Shown: positions 22,976-35,733 of the stretch, piece after piece
Position numbering within the stretch: position 1 is the first letter of the stretch
Layout: each line of letters starts with the position of its first letter
Origin: Limanda limanda
Lineage: Eukaryota > Chordata > Actinopteri > Pleuronectiformes > Pleuronectidae
Direction of reading: 5' to 3'
Length of the DNA stretch: 64,000 nt
NCBI RefSeq assembly: GCF_963576545.1
Contig: NW_026870557.1
Coordinates: 248,001-312,000, forward strand
Notes under the pieces: model-generated
The model's input: only the letters and a program-made list of their open reading frames with translations
Told to the model about the DNA's origin: nothing
The model's database searches: none
Program-made: the position numbers and the translations under genes

Positions 22976-25900
22976 CTAAATGGGGTAGCGCGCATCGATC
23001 GGTACCATCCTTGAGCTTCTCCGACTTTCGGAAGGGTTAGGGTTAGGGTTAGGGATGAAAGCACATAGGAGAAAGAGATATTCTTGAATAACTTTTTTTG
23101 TGAAGGTCGGAGAGACTTGCAAGTAGGCTCTACCCCCACTAAATGGGGTAGCGCGCATCGATCGGTACCATCCTTGAGCTTCTCCGACTTTCGGAAGGGT
23201 TAGGGTTAGGGTTAGGGATGAAAGCACATAGGAGAAAGAGATATTCTTGAATAACTTTTTTTGTGAAGGTCGGAGAGACTTGCAAGTAGGCTCTACCCCC
23301 ACTAAATGGGGTAGCGCGCATCGATCGGTACCATCCTTGAGCTTCTCCGACTTTCGGAAGGGTTAGGGTTAGGGTTAGGGATGAAAGCACATAGGAGAAA
23401 GAGATATTCTTGAATAACTTTTTTTGTGAAGGTCGGAGAGACTTGGAAAGTGGTTGCATCTGGACTAATTTGGGTCCTGCGGATCGATTGGTACCATCCC
23501 CGAGCTTGTACGACCTTCGGAAGAGGTCGACCGACGAAATTCCCCCAAATCTGAGGAGATATTCTTGAATAACTTTTTTTGTGAAGGTCGGAGAGACTTG
23601 CAAGTAGGCTCTACCCCCACTAAATGGGGTAGCGCGCATCGATCGGTACCATCCTTGAGCTTCTCCGACTTTCGGAAGGGTTAGGGTTAGGGTTAGGGAT
23701 GAAAGCACATAGGAGAAAGAGATATTCTTGAATAACGTTTTTTGTGAAGGTCGGAGAGACTTGCAAGTAGGCTCTACCCCCACTAAATGGGGTAGCGCGC
23801 ATCGATCAGTACCATCCTTGAGCTTCTCCGACTTTCGGAAGGGTTAGGGTTAGGGTTAGGGATGAAAGCACATAGGAGAAAGAGATATTCTTGAATAACT
23901 TTTTTTGTGAAGGTCGGAGAGACTTGCAAGTAGGCTCTACCCCCACTAAATGGGGTAGCGCGCATCGATCGGTACCATCCTTGAGCTTCTCCGACTTTCG
24001 GAAGGGTTAGGGTTAGGGTTAGGGATGAAAGCACATAGGAGAAAGAGATATTCTTGAATAACTTTTTTTGTGAAGGTCGGAGAGACTTGCAAGTAGGCTC
24101 TACCCCCACTAAATGGGGTAGCGCGCATCGATCGGTACCATCCTTGAGCTTCTCCGACTTTCGGAAGGGTTAGGGTTAGGGTTAGGGATGAAAGCACATA
24201 GGAGAAAGAGATATTCTTGAATAACTTTTTTTGTGAAGGTCGGAGAGACTTGCAAGTAGGCTCTACCCCCACTAAATGGGGTAGCGCGCATCGATCGGTA
24301 CCATCCTTGAGCTTCTCCGACTTTCGGAAGGGTTAGGGTTAGGGTTAGGGATGAAAGCACATAGGAGAAAGAGATATTCTTGAATAACTTTTTTTGTGAA
24401 GGTCGGAGAGACTTGCAAGTAGGCTGTACCCCCACTAAATGGGGTAGCGCGCATCGATCGGTACCATCATTGAGCTTCTCCGACTTTCGGAAGGGTTAGG
24501 GTTAGGGTTAGGGATGAAAGCACATAGGAGAAAGAGATATTCTTGAATAACTTTTTTTGTGAAGGTCGGAGAGACTTGGAAAGTGGTTGCATCTGGACTA
24601 ATTTGGGTCCTGCGGATCGATTGGTACCATCCCCGAGCTTGTACGACCTTCGGAAGAGGTCGACCGACGAAATTCCCCCAAATCTGAGGAGATATTCTTG
24701 AATAACTTTTTTTGTGAAGGTCGGAGAGACTTGCAAGTAGGCTCTACCCCCACTAAATGGGGTAGCGCGCATCGATCGGTACCATCCTTGAGCTTCTCCG
24801 ACTTTCGGAAGGGTTAGGGTTAGGGTTAGGGATGAAAGCACATAGGAGAAAGAGATATTCTTGAATAACGTTTTTTGTGAAGGTCGGAGAGACTTGCAAG
24901 TAGGCTCTACCCCCACTAAATGGGGTAGCGCGCATCGATCGGTACCATCCTTGAGCTTCTCCGACTTTCTGAAGGGTTAGGGTTAGGGTTAGGGATGAAA
25001 GCACATAGGAGAAAGAGATATTCTTGAATAACTTTTTTTGTGAAGGTCGGAGAGACTTGGAAAGTGGTTGCATCTGGACTAATTTGGGTCCTGCGGATCG
25101 ATTGGTACCATCCCCGAGCTTGTACGACCTTCGGAAGAGGTCGACCGACGAAATTCCCCCAAATCTGAGGAGATATTCTTGAATAACTTTTTTTGTGAAG
25201 GTCGGAGAGACTTGCAAGTAGGCTCTACCCCCACTAAATGGGGTTGCGCGCATCGATCGGTACCATCCTTGAGCTTCTCCGACTTTCGGAAGGGTTAGGG
25301 TTAGGGTTAGGGATGAAAGCACATAGGAGAAAGAGATATTCTTGAATAACTTTTTTTGTGAAGGTCCGAGAGACTTGCAAGTAGGCTCTACCCCCACTAA
25401 ATGGGGTAGCGCACATCGATCGGTACCATCCTTGAGCTTCTCCGACTTTCGGAAGGGTTAGGGTTAGGGTTAGGGATGAAAGCACATAGGAGAAAGAGAT
25501 ATTCTTGAATAACTTTTTTTGTGAAGGTCGGAGAGACTTGGAAAGTGGTTGCATCTGGACTAATTTGGGTCCTGCGGATCGATTGGTACCATCCCCGAGC
25601 TTGTACGACCTTCGGAAGAGGTCGACCGACGAAATTCCCCCAAATCTGAGGAGATATTCTTGAATAACTTTTTTTGTGAAGGTCAGAGAGACTTGCAAGT
25701 AGGCTCTACCCCCACTAAATGGGGTTGCGCGCATCGACCAGTACCATCCTTGAGCTTCTCCGACTTTCGGAAGGGTTAGGGTTAGGGTTAGGGATGAAAG
25801 CACATAGGAGAAAGAGATATTCTTGAATAACTTTTTTTGTGAAGGTCGGAGAGACTTGCAAGTAGGCTCTACCCCCACTAAATGGGGTAGCGCACATCGA

Positions 25901-28900
25901 TCGGTACCATCCTTGAGCTTCTCCGACTTTCGGAAGGGTTAGGGTTAGGGTTAGGGATGAAAGCACATAGGAGAAAGAGATATTCTTGAATAACTTTTTT
26001 TGTGAAGGTCGGAGAGACTTGCAAGTAGGCTCTACCCCCACTAAATGGGGTAGCGCGCATCGATCGGTACCATCCTTGAGCTTCTCCGACTTTCGGAAGG
26101 GTTAGGGTTAGGGTTAGGGATGAAAGCACATAGGAGAAAGAGATATTCTTGAATAACTTTTTTTGTGAAGGTCGGAGAGACTTGGAAAGTGGTTGCATCT
26201 GGACTAATTTGGGTCCTGCGGATCGATTGGTACCATCCCCGAGCTTGTACGACCTTCGAAAGAGGTCGACCGACGAAATTCCCCCAAATCTGAGGAGATA
26301 TTCTTGAATAACTTTTTTTGTGAAGGTCGGAGAGACTTGCAAGTAGGCTCTACCCCCACTAAATGGGGTTGCACGCATCGATCAGTACCATCCTTGAGCT
26401 TCTCCGACTTTCGGAAGGGTTAGGGTTAGGGTTAGGGATGAAAGCACATAGGAGAAAGAGATATTCTTGAATAACGTTTTTTGTGAAGGTCGGAGAGACT
26501 TGGAAAGTGGTTGCATCTGGACTAATTTGGGTCCTGCGGATCGATTGGTACCATCCCCGAGCTTGTACGACCTTCGGAAGAGGTCGACCGACGAAATTCC
26601 CCCAAATCTGAGGAGATATTCTTGAATAACTTTTTTTGTGAAGGTCGGAGAGACTTGCAAGTAGGATTTACCCCCACTAAATGGGGTAGCGCGCATCGAT
26701 CGGTACCATCCTTGAGCTTCTCCGACTTTCGGAAGGGTTAGGGTTAGGGTTAGGGATGAAAGCACATAGGAGAAAGAGATATTCTTGAATAACGTTTTTT
26801 GTGAAGGTCGGAGAGACTTGCAAGTAGGCTCTACCCCCACTAAATGGGGTAGCGCGCATCGATCGGTACCATCCTTGAGCTTCTCCGACTTTCGGAAGGG
26901 TTAGGGTTAGGGTTAGGGATGAAAGCACATAGGAGAAAGAGATATTCTTGAATAACTTTTTTTGTGAAGGTCGGAGAGACTTGGAAAGTGGTTGCATCTG
27001 GACTAATTTGGGTCCTGCGGATCGATTGGTACCATCCCCGAGCTTGTACGACCTTCGGAAGAGGTCGACCGACGAAATTCCCCCAAATCTGAGGAGATAT
27101 TCTTGAATAACGTTTTTTGTGAAGGTCGGAGAGACTTGCAAGTAGGCTATACCCCCACTAAATGGGGTTGCGCGCATCGATCGGTACCATCCTTGAGCTT
27201 CTCCGACTTTCGGAAGGGTTAGGGTTAGGGTTAGGGATGAAAGCACATAGGAGAAAGAGATATTCTTGAATAACTTTTTTTGTGAAGGTCGGAGAGACTT
27301 GCAAGTAGGCTCTACCCCCACTAAATGGGGTAACGCGCATCGATCGGTACCATCCTTGAGCTTCTCCGACTTTCGGAAGGGTTAGGGTTAGGGTTAGGGA
27401 TGAAAGCACATAGGAGAAAGAGATATTCTTGAATAACTTTTTTTGTGAAGGTCGGAGAGACTTGGAAAGTGGTTGCATCTGGACTAATTTGGGTCCTGCG
27501 GATCGATTGGTACCATCCCCGAGCTTGTACGACCTTCGGAAGAGGTCGACCGACGAAATTCCCCCAAATCTGAGGAGATATTCTTGAATAACTTTTTTTG
27601 TGAAGGTCGGAGAGACTTGCAAGTAGGCTCTACCCCCACTAAATGGGGTAGCGCGCATCGATCGGTACCATCCTTGAGCTTCTCCGACTTTCGGAAGGGT
27701 TAGGGTTAGGGTTAGGGATGAAAGCACATAGGAGAAAGAGATATTCTTGAATAACTTTTTTTGTGAAGGTCCGAGAGACTTGCAAGTAGGCTCTACCCCC
27801 ACTAAATGGGGTAGCGCACATCGGTCGGTACCATCCTTGAGCTTCTCCGACTTTCGGAAGGGTTAGGGTTAGGGTTAGGGATGAAAGCACATAGGAGAAA
27901 GAGATATTCTTGAATAACTTTTTTTGTGAAGGTCGGAGAGACTTGGAAAGTGGTTGCATCTGGACTAATTTGGGTCCTGCGGATCGATTGGTACCATCCC
28001 CGAGCTTGTACGACCTTCGGAAGAGGTCGACCGACGAAATTCCCCCAAATCTGAGGAGATATTCTTGAATAACTTTTTTTGTGAAGGTCGGAGAGACTTG
28101 CAAGTAGGCTCTACCCCCACTAAATGGGGTAGCGCGCATCGATCGGTACCATCCTTGAGCTTCTCCGACTTTCGGAAGGGTTAGGGTTAGGGTTAGGGAT
28201 GAAAGCACATAGGAGAAAGAGATATTCTTGAATAACGTTTTTTGTGAAGGTCGGAGAGACTTGCAAGTAGGCTCTACCCCCACTAAATGGGGTAGCGCGC
28301 ATCGATCGGTACCATCCTTGAGCTTCTCCGACTTTCGGAAGGGTTAGGGTTAGGGTTAGGGATGAAAGCACATAGGAAAAAGAGATATTCTTGAATAACT
28401 TTTTTTGTGAAGGTCGGAGAGACTTGGAAAGTGGTTGCATCTGGACTAATTTGGGTCCTGCGGATCGATTGGTACCATCCCCGAGCTTGTACGACCTTCG
28501 GAAGAGGTCGACCGACGAAATTCCCCCAAATCTGAGGAGATATTCTTGAATAACGTTTTTTGTGAAGGTCGGAGAGACTTGCAAGTAGGCTCTACCCCCA
28601 CTAAATGGGGTTGCGCGCATCGATCGGTACCATCCTTGAGCTTCTCCGACTTTCGGAAGGGTTAGGGTTAGGGTTAGGGATGAAAGCACATAGGAGAAAG
28701 AGATATTCTTGAATAACTTTTTTTGTGAAGGTCGGAGAGACTTGCAAGTAGGCTCTACCCCCACTAAATGGGGTAACGCGCATCGATCGGTACCATCCTT
28801 GAGCTTCTCCGACTTTCGGAAGGGTTAGGGTTAGGGTTAGGGATGAAAGCACATAGGAGAAAGAGATATTCTTGAATAACTTTTTTTGTGAAGGTCGGAG

Positions 28901-29244
28901 AGACTTGGAAAGTGGTTGCATCTGGACTAATTTGGGTCCTGCGGATCGATTGGTACCATCCCCGAGCTTGTACGACCTTCGGAAGAGGTCGACCGACGAA
29001 ATTCCCCCAAATCTGAGGAGATATTCTTGAATAACTTTTTTTGTGAAGGTCGGAGAGACTTGCAAGTAGGCTCTACCCCCACTAAATGGGGTAGCGCGCA
29101 TCGATCGGTACCATCCTTGAGCTTCTCCGACTTTCGGAAGGGTTAGGGTTAGGGTTAGGGATGAAAGCACATAGGAGAAAGAGATATTCTTGAATAACTT
29201 TTTTTGTGAAGGTCCGAGAGACTTGCAAGTAGGCTCTACCCCCA
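22976..29244 (+). repeat. ~6.3-kb long higher-order segment, right copy
   Basis: Paralogue of 12527-18801. It keeps the six-A run (23620-24597), the ATCATTGAG marker near 24476 and the AACGTT-bearing units. It has standard telomeric blocks where the left copy has expansions or a contraction. After about 29.1 kb it joins 19.9-kb-type sequence, so 1,288 bp (six A, two B) present in the left context is absent. Confidence 0.88.
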
Positions 29245-30687
29245 CTAAATGGGGTAGCGCACATCGATCGGTACCATCCTTGAGCTTCTCCGACTTTCGG
29301 AAGGGTTAGGGTTAGGGTTAGGGATGAAAGCACATAGGAGAAAGAGATATTCTTGAATAACTTTTTTTGTGAAGGTCGGAGAGACTTGGAAAGTGGTTGC
29401 ATCTGGACTAATTTGGGTCCTGCGGATCGATTGATACCATCCCCGAGCTTGTACGACCTTCGGAAGAGGTCGACCGACGAAATTCCCCCAAATCTGAGGA
29501 GATATTCTTGAATAACTTTTTTTGTGAAGGTCAGAGAGACTTGCAAGTAGGCTCTACCCCCACTAAATGGGGTTGCGCGCATCGACCAGTACCATCCTTG
29601 AGCTTCTCCGACTTTCGGAAGGGTTAGGGTTAGGGTTAGGGATGAAAGCACATAGGAGAAAGAGATATTCTTGAATAACTTTTTTTGTGAAGGTCGGAGA
29701 GACTTGCAAGTAGGCTCTACCCCCACTAAATGGGGTAGCGCGCATCGATCGGTACCATCCTTGAGCTTCTCCGACTTTCGGAAGGGTTAGGGTTAGGGTT
29801 AGGGATGAAAGCACATAGGAGAAAGAGATATTCTTGAATAACTTTTTTTGTGAAGGTCGGAGAGACTTGCAAGTAGGCTCTACCCCCACTAAATGGGGTA
29901 GCGCGCATCGATCGGTACCATCCTTGAGCTTCTCCGACTTTCGGAAGGGTTAGGGTTAGGGTTAGGGATGAAAGCACATAGGAGAAAGAGATATTCTTGA
30001 ATAACTTTTTTTGTGAAGGTCGGAGAGACTTGGAAAGTGGTTGCATCTGAGCTAATTTGGGTCCTGCGGATCGATTGGTACCATCCCCGAGCTTGTACGA
30101 CCTTCGAAAGAGGTCGACCGACGAAATTCCCCCAAATCTGAGGAGATATTCTTGAATAACTTTTTTTGTGAAGGTCGGAGAGACTTGCAAGTAGGCTCTA
30201 CCCCCACTAAATGGGGTTGCGCGCATCGATCAGTACCATCCTTGAGCTTCTCCGACTTTCGGAAGGGTTAGGGTTAGGGTTAGGGATGAAAGCACATAGG
30301 AGAAAGAGATATTCTTGAATAACGTTTTTTGTGAAGGTCGGAGAGACTTGCAAGTAGGCTCTACCCCCACTAAATGGGGTAGCGCGCATCGATCGGTACC
30401 ATCCTTGAGCTTCTCCGACTTTCGGAAGGGTTAGGGTTAGGGTTAGGGATGAAAGCACATAGGAGAAAGAGATATTCTTGAATAACTTTTTTTGTGAAGG
30501 TCGGAGAGACTTGGAAAGTGGTTGCATCTGGACTAATTTGGGTCCTGCAGATCGATTGGTACCATCCCCGAGCTTGTACGACCTTCGGAAGAGGTCGACC
30601 GACGAAATTCCCCCAAATCTGAGGAGATATTCTTGAATAACTTTTTTTGTGAAGGTCGGAGAGACTTGCAAGTAGGCTCTACCCCCA
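29245..30687 (+). repeat. AB/AAB segment at the edge of the 30-35 kb family
   Basis: A B at 29245-29562, A A A-B to 30206, then A A B to 30687. It carries over markers of the 1-kb and 15-kb regions (GTCAGAG, CGACCAGTACC, TTCGAAAG) and one unusual B near 30049 where CTGGACTAA reads CTGAGCTAA. Confidence 0.8.
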
Positions 30688-33263
30688 CTAAATGGGGTTG
30701 CGCGCATCGATCGGTACCATCCTTGAGCTTCTCCGACTTTTGGAAGGGTTAGGGTTAGGGTTAGGGATGAAAGCACATAGGAGAAAGAGATATTCTTGAA
30801 TAACATTTTTTGTGAAGGTCGGAGAGACTTGCAAGTAGGCTCTACCCCCACTAAATGGGGTAGCGCGCATCGATCGGTACCATCCTTGAGCTTCTCCGAC
30901 TTTCGGAAGGGTTAGGGTTAGGGTTAGGGATGAAAGCACATAGGAGAAAGAGATATTCTTGAATAACTTTTTTTGTGAAGGTCGGAGAGACTTGCAAGTA
31001 GGCTCTACCCCCACTAAATGGGGTAGCGCGCATCGATCGGTACCATCCTTGAGCTTCTCCGACTTTCGGAAGGGTTAGGGTTAGGGTTAGGGATGAAAGC
31101 ACATAGGAGAAAGAGATATTCTTGAATAACTTTTTTTGTGAAGGTCGGAGAGACTTGGAAAGTGGTTGCATCTGGACTAATTTGGGTCCTGCAGATCGAT
31201 TGGTACCATCCCCGAGCTTGTACGACCTTCGGAAGAGGTCGACCGACGAAATTCCCCCAAATCTGAGGAGATATTCTTGAATAACTTTTTTTGTGAAGGT
31301 CGGAGAGACTTGCAAGTAGGCTCTACCCCCACTAAATGGGGTAGCGCGCATCGATCGGTACCATCCTTGAGCTTCTCCGACTTTCGGAAGGGTTAGGGTT
31401 AGGGTTAGGGATGAAAGCACATAGGAGAAAGAGATATTCTTGAATAACTTTTTTTGTGAAGGTCGGAGAGACTTGGAAAGTGGTTGCATCTGGACTAATT
31501 TGGGTCCTGCGGATCGATTGGTACCATCCCCGAGCTTGTACGACCTTCGGAAGAGGTCGACCGACGAAATTCCCCCAAATCTGAGGAGATATTCTTGAAT
31601 AACTTTTTTTGTGAAGGTCGGAGAGACTTGCAAGTAGGCTCTACCCCCACTAAATGGGGTAGCGCGCATCGATCGGTACCATCCTTGAGCTTCTCCGACT
31701 TTCGGAAGGGTTAGGGTTAGGGTTAGGGATGAAAGCACATAGGAGAAAGAGATATTCTTGAATAACTTTTTTTGTGAAGGTCCGAGAGACTTGCATGTAG
31801 GCTCTACCCCCACTAAATGGGGTAGCGCGCATCGATCGGTACCATCCTTGAGCTTCTCCGACTTTCGGAAGGGTTAGGGTTAGGGTTAGGGATGAAAGCA
31901 CATAGGAGAAAGAGATATTCTTGAATAACTTTTTTTGTGAAGGTCGGAGAGACTTGCAAGTAGGCTCTACCCCCACTAAATGGGGTAGCGCGCATCGATC
32001 GGTACCATCCTTGAGCTTCTCCGACTTTCGGAAGGGTTAGGGTTAGGGTTAGGGATGAAAGCACATAGGAGAAAGAGATATTCTTGAATAACTTTTTTTG
32101 TGAAGGTCGGAGAGACTTGCAAGTAGGCTCTACCCCCACTAAATGGGGTAGCGCGCATCGATCGGTACCATCCTTGAGCTTCTCCGACTTTCGGAAGGGT
32201 TAGGGTTAGGGTTAGGGATGAAAGCACATAGGAGAAAGAGATATTCTTGAATAACTTTTTTTGTGAAGGTCGGAGAGACTTGGAAAGTGGTTGCATCTGG
32301 ACTAATTTGGGTCCTGCAGATCGATTGGTAATATCCCCGAGCTTGTACGACCTTCGGAAGAGGTCGACCGACGAAATTCCCCCAAATCTGAGGAGATATT
32401 CTTGAATAACTTTTTTTGTGAAGGTCGGAGAGACTTGCAAGTAGGCTCTACCCCCACTAAATGGGGTTGCGCGCATCGATCGGTACCATCCTTGAGCTTC
32501 TCCGACTTTCGGAAGGGTTAGGGTTAGGGTTAGGGATGAAAGCACATAGGAGAAAGAGATATTCTTGAATAACTTTTTTTGTGAAGGTCGGAGAGACTTG
32601 CAAGTAGGCTCTACCCCCACTAAATGGGGTAGCGCACATCGATCGGTACCATCCTTGAGCTTCTCCGACTTTCGGAAGGGTTAGGGTTAGGGTTAGGGAT
32701 GAAAGCACATAGGAGAAAGAGATATTCTTGAATAACTTTTTTTGTGAAGGTCGGAGAGACTTGCAAGTAGGCTCTACCCCCACTAAATGGGGTAGCGCGC
32801 ATCGATCGGTACCATCCTTGAGCTTCTCCGACTTTCGGAAGGGTTAGGGTTAGGGTTAGGGATGAAAGCACATAGGAGAAAGAGATATTCTTGAATAACT
32901 TTTTTTGTGAAGGTCGGAGAGACTTGCAAGTAGGCTCTACCCCCACTAAATGGGGTAGCGCGCATCGATCGGTACCATCCTTGAGCTTCTCCGACTTTCG
33001 GAAGGGTTAGGGTTAGGGTTAGGGATGAAAGCACATAGGAGAAAGAGATATTCTTGAATAACTTTTTTTGTGAAGGTCGGAGAGACTTGGAAAGTGGTTG
33101 CATCTGGACTAATTTGGGTCCTGCAGATCGATTGGTACCATCCCCGAGCTTGTACGACCTTCGGAAGAGGTCGACCGACGAAATTCCCCCAAATCTGAGG
33201 AGATATTCTTGAATAACTTTTTTTGTGAAGGTCGGAGAGACTTGCAAGTAGGCTCTACCCCCA
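30688..33263 (+). repeat. 2,576-bp higher-order unit, copy 1
   Basis: A A A B, A B, A A A A B, A A A A B (12 A, 4 B). Its first A contains AACATTTTTT (near 30804), repeated at 33379, 52291 and 54543. Sequence from 30851 also recurs at +3,057 bp, showing that the unit has grown by one AAB trimer (481 bp) in the next copy. Confidence 0.85.
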
Positions 33264-35733
33264 CTAAATGGGGTTGCGCGCATCGATCGGTACCAACCTT
33301 GAGCTTCTCCGACTTTCGGAAGGGTTAGGGTTAGGGTTAGGGATGAAAGCACATAGGAGAAAGAGATATTCTTGAATAACATTTTTTGTGAAGGTCGGAG
33401 AGACTTGCAAGTAGGCTCTACCCCCACTAAATGGGGTAGCGCGCATCGATCGGTACCATCCTTGAGCTTCTCCGACTTTCGGAAGGGTTAGGGTTAGGGT
33501 TAGGGATGAAAGCACATAGGAGAAAGAGATATTCTTGAATAACTTTTTTTGTGAAGGTCGGAGAGACTTGCAAGTAGGCTCTACCCCCACTAAATGGGGT
33601 AGCGCGCATCGATCAGTACCATCCTTGAGCTTCTCCGACTTTCGGAAGGGTTAGGGTTAGGGTTAGGGATGAAAGCACATAGGAGAAAGAGATATTCTTG
33701 AATAACTTTTTTTGTGAAGGTCGGAGAGACTTGGAAAGTGGTTGCATCTGGACTAATTTGGGTCCTGCGGATCGATTGGTACCATCCCCGAGCTTGTACG
33801 ACCTTCGAAAGAGGTCGACCGACGAAATTCCCCCAAATCTGAGGAGATATTCTTGAATAACTTTTTTTGTGAAGGTCGGAGAGACTTGCAAGTAGGCTCT
33901 ACCCCCACTAAATGGGGTTGCGCGCATCGATCGGTACCATCCTTGAGCTTCTCCGACTTTCGGAAGGGTTAGGGTTAGGGTTAGGGATGAAAGCACATAG
34001 GAGAAAGAGATATTCTTGAATAACTTTTTTTGTGAAGGTCGGAGAGACTTGCAAGTAGGCTCTACCCCCACTAAATGGGGTAGCGCGCATCGATCGGTAC
34101 CATCCTTGAGCTTCTCCGACTTTCGGAAGGGTTAGGGTTAGGGTTAGGGATGAAAGCACATAGGAGAAAGAGATATTCTTGAATAACTTTTTTTGTGAAG
34201 GTCGGAGAGACTTGGAAAGTGGTTGCATCTGGACTAATTTGGGTCCTGCAGATCGATTGGTACCATCCCCGAGCTTGTACGACCTTCGGAAGAGGTCGAC
34301 CGACGAAATTCCCCCAAATCTGAGGAGATATTCTTGAATAACTTTTTTTGTGAAGGTCGGAGAGACTTGCAAGTAGGCTCTACCCCCACTAAATGGGGTA
34401 GCGCGCATCGATCGGTACCATCCTTGAGCTTCTCCGACTTTCGGAAGGGTTAGGGTTAGGGTTAGGGATGAAAGCACATAGGAGAAAGAGATATTCTTGA
34501 ATAACTTTTTTTGTGAAGGTCGGAGAGACTTGGAAAGTGGTTGCATCTGGACTAATTTGGGTCCTGCGGATCGATTGGTACCATCCCCGAGCTTGTACGA
34601 CCTTCGGAAGAGGTCGACCGACGAAATTCCCCCAAATCTGAGGAGATATTCTTGAATAACTTTTTTTGTGAAGGTCGGAGAGACTTGCAAGTAGGCTCTA
34701 CCCCCACTAAATGGGGTAGCGCGCATCGATCGGTACCATCCTTGAGCTTCTCCGACTTTCGGAAGGGTTAGGGTTAGGGTTAGGGATGAAAGCACATAGG
34801 AGAAAGAGATATTCTTGAATAACTTTTTTTGTGAAGGTCCGAGAGACTTGCAAGTAGGCTCTACCCCCACTAAATGGGGTAGCGCGCATCGATCGGTACC
34901 ATCCTTGAGCTTCTCCGACTTTCGGAAGGGTTAGGGTTAGGGTTAGGGATGAAAGCACATAGGAGAAAGAGATATTCTTGAATAACTTTTTTTGTGAAGG
35001 TCGGAGAGACTTGCCAGTAGGCTCTACCCCCACTAAATGGGGTAGCGCGCATCGATCGGTACCATCCTTGAGCTTCTCCGACTTTCGGAAGGGTTAGGGT
35101 TAGGGTTAGGGATGAAAGCACATAGGAGAAAGAGATATTCTTGAATAACTTTTTTTGTGAAGGTCGGAGAGACTTGCAAGTAGGCTCTACCCCCACTAAA
35201 TGGGGTAGCGCGCATCGATCGGTACCATCCTTGAGCTTCTCCGACTTTCGGAAGGGTTAGGGTTAGGGTTAGGGATGAAAGCACATAGGAGAAAGAGATA
35301 TTCTTGAATAACTTTTTTTGTGAAGGTCGGAGAGACTTGGAAAGTGGTTGCATCTGGACTAATTTGGGTCCTGCAGATCGATTGGTACCATCCCCGAGCT
35401 TGTACGACCTTCGGAAGAGGTCGACCGACGAAATTCCCCCAAATCTGAGGAGATATTCTTGAATAACTTTTTTTGTGAAGGTCGGAGAGACTTGCAAGTA
35501 GGCTCTACCCCCACTAAATGGGGTTGCGCGCATCGATCGGTACCATCCTTGAGCTTCTCCGACTTTCGGAAGGGTTAGGGTTAGGGTTAGGGATGAAAGC
35601 ACATAGGAGAAAGAGATATTCTTGAATAACTTTTTTTGTGAAGGTCGGAGAGACTTGCAAGTAGGCTCTACCCCCACTAAATGGGGTAGCGCGCATCGAT
35701 CGGTACCATCCTTGAGCTTCTCCGACTTTCGGA
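33264..35733 (+). repeat. 3,057-bp related unit, copy 2 (partial)
   Basis: Boundaries 30851-32620 recur at 33908-35677. It contains the tandem AB AB stretch 34071-34706. Register with copy 1 is lost where contracted telomeric blocks begin at 35735. Confidence 0.85.
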
